DNA from: Yoonia ponticola
GTDB lineage: Bacteria; Pseudomonadota; Alphaproteobacteria; Rhodobacterales; Rhodobacteraceae
Direction: 5' to 3'
Assembly (NCBI RefSeq): GCF_014199395.1
Contig: NZ_JACIJM010000004.1
Span: forward strand, 1-64,000
Length of the DNA stretch: 64,000 bases
Made by a program: the position numbers and the translations under genes. Positions 44,403 through 53,266 of this stretch are shown piece by piece. Positions within the stretch are counted from its first letter, which is position 1. Every line of letters begins with the position of its first letter. Below the pieces are notes generated by a model. That model was not told the origin of the DNA. It searched no databases and saw only the letters and a program-made list of their open reading frames with translations.

Positions 44403-45320
44403 ATGAAACAACAAACCTTATCCGCACGTGCTTGGGTCGAACTGTCGTTGCTGTCCTTGATCTGGGGCGCATCGTTCTTGTCAGTGCGCGTCGCATTGGA
44501 CGAAATCGGCCCGCTGACGTCCGTGGCACATCGTACCGGTTGGGCGATGCTGATCCTCTGGGCGGTCGCCTTAATCCGGCGCATGTCGATCCCGCGCGGC
44601 ATCCGCATTTGGGCCGCGTTTTTGGTCATGGGAATGTTGAACAACGTCATCCCGTTTACCTTAATGGCATGGGGCCAACTGCATATTGAAACCGGCCTCA
44701 CGTCGATCCTGAACGCATCCACAGCGATTTTCGGGGTGATTGCCGCTGCCGTATTCTTTGCCGACGAAAGGCTGACACCGCGCCGCGCAATTGGCGTGAT
44801 TATAGGCTTTGTCGGGGTCGCCACTGCAATTGGGTTGGACGCATTTCGCAGCTTTGATCTACGTTCCCTCGGGCAATTAGCCGTGATCGGCGGCACCATC
44901 AGCTACGCACTGGCGGGTGTTTGGGCCAAGAAACAGTTGTCGGGCTTGTCGCCACAGATCGCCGCCGCCGGCATGCTCACCGGATCAAGCATCATCACGA
45001 TCCCCGCCGCGATCCTGATCGAAGGGCCGATCCGTATGGACCTACAGCCCGCGACATGGGCCGCGATTGCCTATTATGCGGTGATTGCAACCGCCGTCGC
45101 CTATCTGTTGTACTACCGCGTTTTGACAATGGCAGGCAGCGGAAACCTGATGCTCTGCACCTTGCTGGTCGCCCCAGTTGCGATCATTCTGGGTGCTGTT
45201 GTTTTAGGTGAAGAACTGCCTGTAAGGTCTTATTTTGGCTTTGGAATATTGGCTTGCGGGCTGATTATCCTAGACGGGAGATTGTTCAAGCGTCGCCAGC
45301 ACGGAACGGGCCGCACGTAG
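44403..45320 (+). CDS. Second EamA-family transporter
   Basis: 305-residue membrane protein with ten predicted helices in two EamA repeats. The N-terminal segment LSLLSLIWGASFLSVRVALDEIGPL is typical, as is the C-terminal half VAPVAIILGAVVLGEELP. The ATG at 44403 is used; a GTG three codons upstream is possible, and no strong Shine-Dalgarno is seen. It is not closely similar to the EamA protein at 42140. Its 3' end overlaps lpxB by 51 bases on the opposite strand. Confidence 0.87.
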   Translation: MKQQTLSARAWVELSLLSLIWGASFLSVRVALDEIGPLTSVAHRTGWAMLILWAVALIRRMSIPRGIRIWAAFLVMGMLNNVIPFTLMAWGQLHIETGLTSILNASTAIFGVIAAAVFFADERLTPRRAIGVIIGFVGVATAIGLDAFRSFDLRSLGQLAVIGGTISYALAGVWAKKQLSGLSPQIAAAGMLTGSSIITIPAAILIEGPIRMDLQPATWAAIAYYAVIATAVAYLLYYRVLTMAGSGNLMLCTLLVAPVAIILGAVVLGEELPVRSYFGFGILACGLIILDGRLFKRRQHGTGRT

Positions 45321-46412
45321 GCCCGGTGCCTCGCCGCCAAGGCCCAATCTGTCCATCGTGACCCGCATTGCATCAAGCTGTGAGGCGGGGTTCGCCAGCA
45401 CGTCGATCATCGCCTTAGCCATCGCATCCGCGTCGCAATTTTTGCCCACAAATTCGGGGACAACGCGGGTTTCCGACACGAGATTGACCAGCGTCACGGT
45501 ATCGACTTTCAACATCCGGCTGATGATGATCCGTGACAGCCACGCCATATCGTAGCCGATCACCATCGGCGTCTGGTTCGCGGCCAATTCAAGCGACACG
45601 GTGCCCGACGCCGCCAAGGCCACGTCTGCGGCACGGAATACGGCACGTTTGGTGGCGGTTGCTTGGGCGGGGATCAGCAGCGGTGTGACAGGCCAGATTT
45701 GCGTGAGTTCACGCACCAAACTGGTGACTGGCCCCGCGCATGGTACCACGACTGTGGCATTCGGATGGGCCTGCGCCACCTGCCCCAATGCGTCGCCAAA
45801 ACGTGTGGCCAATCGTGTAACCTCGCCTTTACGTGACCCTGGCAGCGCCAAAATCAGCGGTCCGGTCACGCCATGTTGGTCGCGAAATGCCGCCGCTTCG
45901 GCGTCGGTGGCGATCTGTTCGGCGACCACCGGATGTCCGACGAAATCGCAGGTCATGCCTGCGGCTTGCATCAATGGCGGCTCGAACGGGAACAGGGCCA
46001 GCACGTGATCGATGTGTTTTGCCATTTTCGCAGCACGTCCAGAGCGCCACGCCCAGACGGTTGGGGCGACGTAGTGGATCGTCGGCACGTTACATTGCGC
46101 CTTGACCAGTTTCGCGACGCGCAGGCAGAAATCAGGGCTGTCGATTGTGATTAAAACGTCGGGTTTCGTGTCGATCACGGCTAGCGCCATTTGATGAACG
46201 CGGGCCTTCAAGGCCTTGTATTTAGGCAGTATTTCGGCCAGCCCCATGACGCTAAGTTCATCCATCGGGAAACGGCTATTCAGCCCTTGTTCTTGCATCA
46301 AAGGACCGCCGACGCCGTCGAATTGCACGTCCGTCAGGCTGTTCAGACCAGCCATCAATGCACCGCCCAGCTTGTCGCCAGAGACCTCGCCTGCGATAAT
46401 GAACACTTTCAT
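45270..46412 (-). CDS. lpxB: Lipid-A-disaccharide synthase
   Basis: Peripheral membrane glycosyltransferase making the lipid A disaccharide from UDP-2,3-diacylglucosamine and lipid X. The 380-residue protein has the N-terminal IAGEVSGDKLGG motif, the mid-protein DSPDFCLRVAK and HYVAPTVWAWRSGRAAK, and the C-terminal ASGTVSLELA. The start at the Met overlapping the lpxI stop (ATGA) is chosen over a GTG eight codons earlier. It is the last gene of fabZ-lpxA-lpxI-lpxB. Confidence 0.95.
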   Translation of the reverse strand: MKVFIIAGEVSGDKLGGALMAGLNSLTDVQFDGVGGPLMQEQGLNSRFPMDELSVMGLAEILPKYKALKARVHQMALAVIDTKPDVLITIDSPDFCLRVAKLVKAQCNVPTIHYVAPTVWAWRSGRAAKMAKHIDHVLALFPFEPPLMQAAGMTCDFVGHPVVAEQIATDAEAAAFRDQHGVTGPLILALPGSRKGEVTRLATRFGDALGQVAQAHPNATVVVPCAGPVTSLVRELTQIWPVTPLLIPAQATATKRAVFRAADVALAASGTVSLELAANQTPMVIGYDMAWLSRIIISRMLKVDTVTLVNLVSETRVVPEFVGKNCDADAMAKAMIDVLANPASQLDAMRVTMDRLGLGGEAPGLRAARSVLATLEQSPV

Positions 46413-47296
46413 AGCGCACCTTTCGGGCGCACCCACAGGAACATGCCTTGCGCGTCTAATGTCTCGACCACGCTGTCGAGATCCAGAACCAATACGCCGT
46501 CGGCTTCGATCACGATGCCCGCGAGCCCCGCTTCGGCGGCGCCCATCGCGGTCTGGAATCCGATTGTCGGCAGGTCGGCGCGGCGATCTTGGGTCGGTTT
46601 CGGCGCTTTGAACAAAATCCCGTCGTCGGCTGTGACCGGATCAGCCGCGCTGCCGGTGATGTTTTCCAACATACTTCCGATAGATTGGTGGAGGGCGGCG
46701 AGAACGGTGTCCGGTTCAGGTTTGATATAGTCTTCGTGGAAACGGGCCAGCATCGCGTCAGTGCCGTCCACATCTTCGCGGTCTGCGACTTGGCCCATCC
46801 GCACGATGCAGGCTTGGCCAATGTCGCCCGCGCCCATTTCAGCGATGGTGCGTTCGCCTTCTGCCGCGTCCGCCAAGTGCCAGTCGGACGGCTGTGCTTT
46901 GGTCGGGAATCCGGGGGCTGGTAGCAGGTCTGGCGCGATGTCATGCGCCGCTTTGATCGCGAAGCCGTGGTCGTTGAAAATCGCGATGACCTCGCGCAGC
47001 GCACCGTCGTCACCTTTGGCAATCGCGGCTTGGATACGCGGCACGAGCGGTAGGGTCGCGGCGTCGATTTCAGACGGATCAATCGGCGGACGACGGATAG
47101 CGCCGACCATGCAAATGTCGGTCACACCACGTTCACGCAGCACATTAAGAAAGCTGCCTAAGTGTTCAATACGAAACGGAATTTCCACATCAATAGATGG
47201 CGAAAATCCATGCAGTGCACAGGTCACAACAGGCCCGTCCACGCGCGATAAAATCACCGCTGGCAGATCGCCCGTACCTGCAATCAGTGCCAGCAT
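46409..47296 (-). CDS. lpxI: UDP-2,3-diacylglucosamine pyrophosphatase LpxI
   Basis: 295-residue LpxI-family enzyme (formerly DUF1009), used by many Alphaproteobacteria instead of LpxH to make lipid X. The N-terminal LIAGTGDLPAVIL and the C-terminal FKAPKPTQDRRADLPTIGFQTAMGAAEAGLAGIVIEA are the two family signatures. The start overlaps the lpxA stop by one base and the end overlaps lpxB by four bases. Confidence 0.94.
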   Translation of the reverse strand: MLALIAGTGDLPAVILSRVDGPVVTCALHGFSPSIDVEIPFRIEHLGSFLNVLRERGVTDICMVGAIRRPPIDPSEIDAATLPLVPRIQAAIAKGDDGALREVIAIFNDHGFAIKAAHDIAPDLLPAPGFPTKAQPSDWHLADAAEGERTIAEMGAGDIGQACIVRMGQVADREDVDGTDAMLARFHEDYIKPEPDTVLAALHQSIGSMLENITGSAADPVTADDGILFKAPKPTQDRRADLPTIGFQTAMGAAEAGLAGIVIEADGVLVLDLDSVVETLDAQGMFLWVRPKGAL

Positions 47297-48078
47297 TATT
47301 TCGGCGTCAGAAAGCCACGGTCGCTGTGCCCAAGGATAAAGCGGACCATATCCTGCACATACGCACTGTCGCTTTCGTCACGTAGTTTTTCGGCGCGGTC
47401 GTGGAACGTACCTTCACCGTCTTTGAGCATCTGGAACGCCGCACGCAGCGCCGTGATATCGCCACGCGCCACACCTTTGCGTTTCAGACCGACCAGATTA
47501 AGCCCGTCCAATTCGCCGCGTTGTCCCATCACCAAACCATGCGGAATGACGTCAGATGTGACCATCGACAACGCGCCGATAATAGCGCCTTTGCCGATCC
47601 GCACGAATTGATGCACACCGCACAACCCGCCAACGATCACGTCGTCTTCGAGCACGCAATGCCCTGCGATTGCAGAGTTATTCACCACAATCACACGATC
47701 ACCAACCTGCGCGTCGTGCGCGATATGACAGCCCGCCATGAACAGATTGTCGTCGCCGATTACCGTCACGCCGCCACCACCCGTGGTGCCTGTGTTCATC
47801 GTCACATGCTCGCGGATGCGGTTACGCGCCCCGATCCGCAGCTTGGTGTTCTCGCCGTCGAATTTCAAATCCTGCGGGATTTCGCCAAGAACGGCGAAGG
47901 AAAACACGACCGTTTCGTCACCGATATGCGTGTCACCGTCCAGTACAACATGGCTTTTCAGCGTGACAGCACGCCCCAAAACAACGTCAGCACCGACAAC
48001 ACAGAACGGCCCGATCTCGCAATCAGGCCCGATGACAGCACCTTCTGCGATCACAGCACTGGGGTGAATGCCCGCCAT
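47296..48078 (-). CDS. lpxA: UDP-N-acetylglucosamine acyltransferase
   Basis: First enzyme of lipid A synthesis, 260 residues. Hexapeptide repeats of the left-handed beta-helix run from about residue 5 to 185 (IHPSAVIAEGAVIGPDCEIGPF). The catalytic His lies in NLFMAGCHIAHDAQVGD. A helical C-terminal domain with LRAAFQMLKDGEG follows. It starts at the fabZ stop, with one base shared. Confidence 0.96.
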   Translation of the reverse strand: MAGIHPSAVIAEGAVIGPDCEIGPFCVVGADVVLGRAVTLKSHVVLDGDTHIGDETVVFSFAVLGEIPQDLKFDGENTKLRIGARNRIREHVTMNTGTTGGGGVTVIGDDNLFMAGCHIAHDAQVGDRVIVVNNSAIAGHCVLEDDVIVGGLCGVHQFVRIGKGAIIGALSMVTSDVIPHGLVMGQRGELDGLNLVGLKRKGVARGDITALRAAFQMLKDGEGTFHDRAEKLRDESDSAYVQDMVRFILGHSDRGFLTPK

Positions 48079-48539
48079 TAACCTTGCATGTCCATCATTG
48101 CGGTAAATTCGGCTTCTGCGGCCATTTCGCCGTCAACGGTTGCCACGCCTTTGAATTTCCAGACTTTTCCGCCCGCTTTGCCGCGTGTGGTTTCGATCTT
48201 CATTTCCAGAACGTCGCCCGGAATTACCTTGCGGCGGAATTTGCAGCCGTCGATGCCCATGAAATATACCAGCAGGTTGCCTTCGGTCAGGCCAAGCGAT
48301 GTGCCGACCATCACGGCCGCCGTTTGCGCCATGGCTTCGACAATTGTGACACCCGGCATGATTGGCATGCCCGGGAAATGGCCCTGAAAATGCGGCTCGT
48401 TCATGGTCACGTTTTTGATGCCAACGGCCGAAGACGTCCCGTCGATGTCGCGCACTTTGTCCACAAGCAAGAACGGATACCGGTGTGGCAGGATCGCTTG
48501 GATCAGCTGAATGTCGGCGCTTGTTGGGGTCTCGGACAT
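48078..48539 (-). CDS. fabZ: 3-hydroxyacyl-ACP dehydratase FabZ
   Basis: Hot-dog fold dehydratase of fatty acid synthesis, 153 residues from the Met at 48539. It has [13 protein letters not shown] near the N-terminus, with the catalytic His in that segment, and [21 protein letters not shown] containing the catalytic Glu. The start is chosen because AAGGAA lies nine bases upstream; earlier in-frame codons are unlikely. It lies downstream of ompH and directly before lpxA, the conserved order. Confidence 0.96.
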   Translation of the reverse strand: MSETPTSADIQLIQAILPHRYPFLLVDKVRDIDGTSSAVGIKNVTMNEPHFQGHFPGMPIMPGVTIVEAMAQTAAVMVGTSLGLTEGNLLVYFMGIDGCKFRRKVIPGDVLEMKIETTRGKAGGKVWKFKGVATVDGEMAAEAEFTAMMDMQG

Positions 48540-48622
48540 CGTGGAAATTCCTTGTTGGTCTTGGTATTTTCTTGGGTGCAATCGGGTGGCACCGCGTTCG
48601 GCTTAAACACCTGTTTACCCAG

Positions 48623-49291
48623 TCACTCAGATTGCGGCAAGTCGGGTAACACGTCATCCGCGACAATGGGCGGCACAATCGGCGCCTCCACGTCGTCTGG
48701 CGTGGTGCTGGTGTCTTCCATCGGGCGCAGCGTTGGCCGCTCGTCGGGTTGCATGGCACCATCACCGAGGGTTTTATCAATCAAATCAACCGCATCTTCG
48801 GTGGCATTCGCGCTACCGATTGCCTGAATCACAGCACGGCGGTCCATCGCCACGACGGCCCCGCGTTCCAGCATCAAGGCCAGCACGATGGGTCTGATCC
48901 GTTCCAGAAACTGGGACCGCTCTGAATCGCGCAGCTGCACCAGCTTGTCTTGTTCAATCTCGCGGTCAGACCGCACCGATTGCGCACGCTCGTTAAACGC
49001 CTCGGCAGCGGCGCGAAATGCGACGGGATTCATCGTGGCGCGGGCTTCGGTCAGGGCTGTTTCTTCGGCAAGCAATTCGGCCGCAATCCGGTCGTTGTCG
49101 GCTTGCACGCGCTCGCGTTCTTGGGACACGGTTTCTGCAATACGCTGCCCGTAAAGCGTTTCAACAAACACCCGTTCGAAGTCCACGACCATGATCGGTG
49201 ACGGCAAAACGACGGTCTGATCTTGCGCCGCGACAGGTGTGCTCAAAGCGGTAAACGCCCCCAGCACACACATGCCAATGAAACCACGCAT
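48623..49291 (-). CDS. OmpH/Skp-family periplasmic chaperone
   Basis: 222-residue protein with a signal peptide (about 1-22, ending PVAAQ). A Skp-like body follows: the strand IMVVDFERVFVETLYGQRI, a long coiled-coil region (about 50-125), then the strand GAVVAMDRRAVIQAIGSANATEDAVDLIDKTL. Skp delivers unfolded outer-membrane proteins to the BAM complex. The C-terminal 40 residues are Pro/Asp/Glu-rich and not part of the usual fold. It starts at the bamA stop. Confidence 0.9.
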   Translation of the reverse strand: MRGFIGMCVLGAFTALSTPVAAQDQTVVLPSPIMVVDFERVFVETLYGQRIAETVSQERERVQADNDRIAAELLAEETALTEARATMNPVAFRAAAEAFNERAQSVRSDREIEQDKLVQLRDSERSQFLERIRPIVLALMLERGAVVAMDRRAVIQAIGSANATEDAVDLIDKTLGDGAMQPDERPTLRPMEDTSTTPDDVEAPIVPPIVADDVLPDLPQSE

Positions 49292-51603
49292 CAGAAGGAT
49301 GTCGAGATCGTCACGTCGAACGATTTGGTCTCGTCCTCATCTTGGGCGTCGAGCGCTTCGGTGAAGTTAAAGCGCAGCGGGCCGATGGGTGTGGTCCAAA
49401 AGATCGTAGCCCCCACAACAGTCCGCGCCGTAAAGTCGTTGTACAAAACGTCAGCGCTGTAGGTGTTGCCCACGTCCCAGACCGAGCCGTGATCGAGGAA
49501 CAAGCCGCCGGACACGCCGTATTCTTCTGGCAGACCAAGCGGAAATTCGGCTTCAAGCCGTGCAACTGCGTATTTGTTACCGCCCAATGCGTCGCCAGTG
49601 TCGGCATCGCGTGGACCGATCCCACCTGCATCAAAGCCGCGCATCAAACGCGAGCCGAGGAAGTAGCGGTCAGTGACGCGGCTGTCGTTATCCGCATAAT
49701 CAAGGCTACCACCTTCGATGGTGGCGCGCAGTGTGACTTCTTCGCTCAGCACTTGGGTTTCTACCGCAGCGAGCGCTGTGGTTTTGACAAAGTTACTGTC
49801 GCCAACGCCAAATTCCTGACCAAAGCGGAACACGTAGCTTGTCACCGGATCAATGCCAGCGCGGCGGCTGTCAAAGCTGTAGGTGTAGCCGACGGAATTA
49901 GTGGAAACCGCGCCGCGCTCTGCTTCTTCTTGGATAATTTCACTGACGGTTGTGGAGACGTCAGTCAGGTCTTCGTAGTTGAAGGAATAGTAAGTCGACA
50001 GGCGGCCATTGTCGCTAACAGGAAAGTTCAGCGACGGGCGCAAGGTGAAGGATTCAGTGTCGAAGTTCGCGTTTTCGTTGTCGGTTGTGCCGTAGTTCAT
50101 CGCAAAACCGGCCCGCAGATCGCGGCCCAAAAAGTTCGGCTCTGAGAAGCTAAGGCTCAACACGCGGTTGGTTTCGGCAGTCGATACCTGCACGTCCAAG
50201 CTTTGCCCGCGTCCAAGGAAGTTGTCCTGGCCGTAGCTGGCAAGCAGTCCGAGCCCCACGTCAGTGTTATAGTTCGCACCAAAGGACAGCGATCCGGTTG
50301 GACCTTCTTCGACGTCCACGTCAACGATCACTTGGTTTGGACCTGACCCTTCGCGGGCATTCACAGCCGCGTTCTGGAAAAAGCCAAGCGCGCGGATACG
50401 TTCCGCAGATTCGCGGACTTCACGTGGGTTGAACGGGTCGCCTTCGACCACGCGGAATTGGTTGCGGATCACACGGTCAAGCGTCGTGCTGTTACCTTCG
50501 ATGTCGATGCGTTCCACAAAAATACGCTCGCCGCGCACCAGTGCAAATTCGACGTTCAGTTGCAAATTGCGGTCATCGCGGGTGATACGTGGTTCAACCT
50601 GCAGAAAGTTGATGCCCATGCGTGTCGCCAGCAGTTCCAAGCGCGAAATATCGCTTTCAAGGGATACGGGCGTATAAACGGCACCGGGACGTGTTTTCAA
50701 CGCGGCGCGGAAGACTTCGGCGTCGGCTTCAGGAATGGCGCTGCTGACAGAAATATTGCCAAATTTGAATTGCTGCCCTTCTTGCACGTTGAAGGTCATC
50801 AGATACGCATCGCGCTCACGGGTCAGGGCCACATCGACGTTTTGCACCTGAAAATCGGCATAGCCGCGTGATTGGTAGAAATCCGTCAAAACACGGCGAT
50901 CCACGGCCACACGATCAGCGGCGAATGTGTCGCGTGTGATCACTTGGCGCAGAATGCCTGCCTGCTTGGTTTCCAGCACACGACGCAGACGCGATTCAGA
51001 GAAGTTACGGTTGCCGACAAAAGCAATACGTTCAACTTCGGTCAGACCGGATTCGACAACTTCAAACACCAGATCGACGCGGTTGTCTGACAGCGGAATG
51101 ATGCGCGGGGTTACAACGGCGTTAATGCGGCCAAGGCTCGCGTAAACTTCGGTGATCGCGGCGGTGTCAGCTTCGGCCTGCGTCGGCGTGTAAACGCGGC
51201 GCGGCTCTGAACGGACGACGGACAACAGTTGCGCATCGCGGACTTGCGAGTTGCCTTCGATGTTCACGCGGTTCACGGTTGGGAATTCGACCACATCAAT
51301 GACAAGCGTGTTGCCTTGCGTGCGGACATTCACCTCGGAAAACAAACCAGATTCGCGAATCCGCTGGCTAGCGTCGTTCACCGATCCTGCCGTGACTTGT
51401 TCACCGCGTGCAATTCCTGCGAAGGTCAGGATCGTCCCATCGGCAACCCGCTGGTTCCCGTTGATCGCTACGTCGTTAAATGCAAAATTCTGCGCCTGAG
51501 TAGGACCAGCTACACCGCTGACAGCCCCTACAAAACTCACAACTGCAACTGTGCGCAATAATGAAGTGCTCCGCCCTAAGGCATACCCCGTTTTCAGGTT
51601 CAT
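49291..51603 (-). CDS. bamA: Outer membrane protein assembly factor BamA
   Basis: 770-residue outer-membrane insertase. After a signal peptide (about 1-37) five POTRA domains span about 40-420, beginning FNDVAINGNQRVADGTIL. The beta-barrel follows, with the loop 6 VRGF-like motif read here as LMRGFD, and the C-terminus VTISTSF ends in Phe. It is the central protein of the BAM complex. It follows rseP, as in most Gram-negatives, with the small protein gene between. Confidence 0.96.
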   Translation of the reverse strand: MNLKTGYALGRSTSLLRTVAVVSFVGAVSGVAGPTQAQNFAFNDVAINGNQRVADGTILTFAGIARGEQVTAGSVNDASQRIRESGLFSEVNVRTQGNTLVIDVVEFPTVNRVNIEGNSQVRDAQLLSVVRSEPRRVYTPTQAEADTAAITEVYASLGRINAVVTPRIIPLSDNRVDLVFEVVESGLTEVERIAFVGNRNFSESRLRRVLETKQAGILRQVITRDTFAADRVAVDRRVLTDFYQSRGYADFQVQNVDVALTRERDAYLMTFNVQEGQQFKFGNISVSSAIPEADAEVFRAALKTRPGAVYTPVSLESDISRLELLATRMGINFLQVEPRITRDDRNLQLNVEFALVRGERIFVERIDIEGNSTTLDRVIRNQFRVVEGDPFNPREVRESAERIRALGFFQNAAVNAREGSGPNQVIVDVDVEEGPTGSLSFGANYNTDVGLGLLASYGQDNFLGRGQSLDVQVSTAETNRVLSLSFSEPNFLGRDLRAGFAMNYGTTDNENANFDTESFTLRPSLNFPVSDNGRLSTYYSFNYEDLTDVSTTVSEIIQEEAERGAVSTNSVGYTYSFDSRRAGIDPVTSYVFRFGQEFGVGDSNFVKTTALAAVETQVLSEEVTLRATIEGGSLDYADNDSRVTDRYFLGSRLMRGFDAGGIGPRDADTGDALGGNKYAVARLEAEFPLGLPEEYGVSGGLFLDHGSVWDVGNTYSADVLYNDFTARTVVGATIFWTTPIGPLRFNFTEALDAQDEDETKSFDVTISTSF

Positions 51604-51675
51604 TCGACTGTCCGCTCTGGCTATGTTTATTGTCCAGATGGGTATCCTGTTCGCGCATGGTTGTCAAAACCACAA

Positions 51676-51697
51676 AACGCACCCCTAGGGGCGCGTT
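51676..51697 (-). terminator. Terminator after the 41-residue small protein gene
   Basis: On the minus strand AACGCGCCCC and GGGGTGCGTT pair over ten bases with one G-T pair and a two-base centre, followed by TTGTGGTTTT. It lies between the small gene and bamA. The rest of 51604-51729 holds only the bamA leader. Confidence 0.7.
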
Positions 51698-51729
51698 CAT
51701 TAATAAACCACATCATTTTGCGGTCTTGG

Positions 51730-51855
51730 TTAGGCGAGCATGATGTATGCGCCGGCGTAAAGTGATCCAATCACAGTCGCAGTCGTCAAAATCCGGTCCC
51801 AGTTGAGTTCAACCAGTAGGGAGACGCTTTTGTAGCCTTGGGCAATCGTTTGCAT
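51730..51855 (-). CDS. Small 41-residue membrane protein between rseP and bamA
   Basis: A short gene with an excellent AAGGAG Shine-Dalgarno eight bases before its ATG and its own terminator downstream. The product starts MQTIAQGYKSVSLLVELNWD, and a hydrophobic segment (about residues 21-40) ends the protein. The amphipathic N-terminus and single helix suggest a small inner-membrane protein. Its position between rseP and bamA suggests an envelope role, but this is only context. Confidence 0.7.
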   Translation of the reverse strand: MQTIAQGYKSVSLLVELNWDRILTTATVIGSLYAGAYIMLA

Positions 51856-51927
51856 GTGTCACTCCTTGAATAGCTGACAAATGACTAACGTTGAATTAAG
51901 GCGATATCTGGGCAGCCGTGTGACCGC

Positions 51928-53262
51928 TCAGGGGCAAAGGAATAGATCGTTCAGCAATGCGAACACCATCAACGACCCGATGATCGCCACGCCCATCGAC
52001 ATCAAAACGCGCAATGCGAATTCGGATGGTTTGCGACGTGTCACGGCCTCGTAGGCGTGAAAAACAAGGTGCCCACCATCCAAAACAGGAATTGGCATCA
52101 GGTTCAACAGGCCCACAGCGGCAGACAAGATGCCGATAAACAGGACAAAGCTCCCTGCCCCTTGCTGCGCCAATGACCCTGATGTTTGGGCAATAGCGAC
52201 GGGACCAGACAGGTTACAGCTGGAAATGCCGCCGATCAAAAGCTGCCACAAACCGGACAATGACACGGTGATCCGGTTCCACAACTGCTGGGTGCCAGCC
52301 TTAAGTGCGGTCCACAGGCCAACGGAATCGCGCTCTGCTTCGAAGAACAAACCGCCGTTGATCCCAATCAAATAACGCTGCTCAAAGCCACCACTGGGCA
52401 AAGGCAAGTCAACGCGCCGCGCCGCCATCGATAATGTCAGGGTTTCGCCATTGCGCAAAACAGTCAATTCCAGCGGATTTTCGCCTGCTGCATCTTTGGC
52501 CGCCACAATATCGCGGAATGCGACGATCGGCTCGCCGTCCGCTGCCATGATAAAGTCGCCGATGCGAATACCAGCATCATCAGCGGCAGAACGCGGGGCG
52601 ACACCACTGACCAGCGGCAAAATCGGGAACGGGCCAGTGACGGTCATCGCAACGCCATCGCGGACGATGTCATAATCGACAGTCGGTGACACAGGAATGT
52701 CGTCGGTTGTGCCCGTTGACACATCATCGTCGTTCATCGGAATGCCACCGATGGCCATGATTTCATCGCCGCGTTGCAACTCTGATTGGTAAATCGCCGG
52801 CAGATCTGGCGCTGATCCATAGGTTAACGGCGTGCGGTCTGTGCCCTGCCACATCAGGTAGCCCGCAAAGATCGCAATCGCGAGAATGAAGTTGAAAATC
52901 GGACCCGCAGCAACGGTCGCGGCCCTTGCCCACAAGGGCGCGCCTGTCATGGTGCGGCGCATGTCGGCGTCAGAAACGCTGCCGTCAGAACCAACACTGG
53001 CCGCGTTCGCATCACCCAAAAACTTAACATACCCGCCAAACGGCAATGACGCGATCTGCCAGACCGTGCCGTGTTTATCCGTCCACGCATAGACCACCGG
53101 ACCAAAGCCGAGGCTGAACACTTCGGCATGAATACCAGACCAGCGGCCCACGATATAATGCCCATATTCATGGATCGCGACAATCACCGACAGGGCAATC
53201 ACAAAGAAAATCAATGTCCAAGCCGTACCGCCAAGGGCAGGCAAAATTTGCGTCAGGTCCAA
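51928..53262 (-). CDS. rseP: Site-2 intramembrane metalloprotease RseP
   Basis: 444-residue M50 protease that cleaves anti-sigma factors or signal peptides in the membrane. The zinc-binding HEYGH motif is at 31-35 and the second catalytic motif, PIPVLDGGHL, near residue 390. Two PDZ-like regions (about 145-290) lie in the periplasmic loop. Four membrane segments are visible. It follows dxr by four bases. Confidence 0.95.
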   Translation of the reverse strand: MDLTQILPALGGTAWTLIFFVIALSVIVAIHEYGHYIVGRWSGIHAEVFSLGFGPVVYAWTDKHGTVWQIASLPFGGYVKFLGDANAASVGSDGSVSDADMRRTMTGAPLWARAATVAAGPIFNFILAIAIFAGYLMWQGTDRTPLTYGSAPDLPAIYQSELQRGDEIMAIGGIPMNDDDVSTGTTDDIPVSPTVDYDIVRDGVAMTVTGPFPILPLVSGVAPRSAADDAGIRIGDFIMAADGEPIVAFRDIVAAKDAAGENPLELTVLRNGETLTLSMAARRVDLPLPSGGFEQRYLIGINGGLFFEAERDSVGLWTALKAGTQQLWNRITVSLSGLWQLLIGGISSCNLSGPVAIAQTSGSLAQQGAGSFVLFIGILSAAVGLLNLMPIPVLDGGHLVFHAYEAVTRRKPSEFALRVLMSMGVAIIGSLMVFALLNDLFLCP

Positions 53263-53266
53263 AAGA

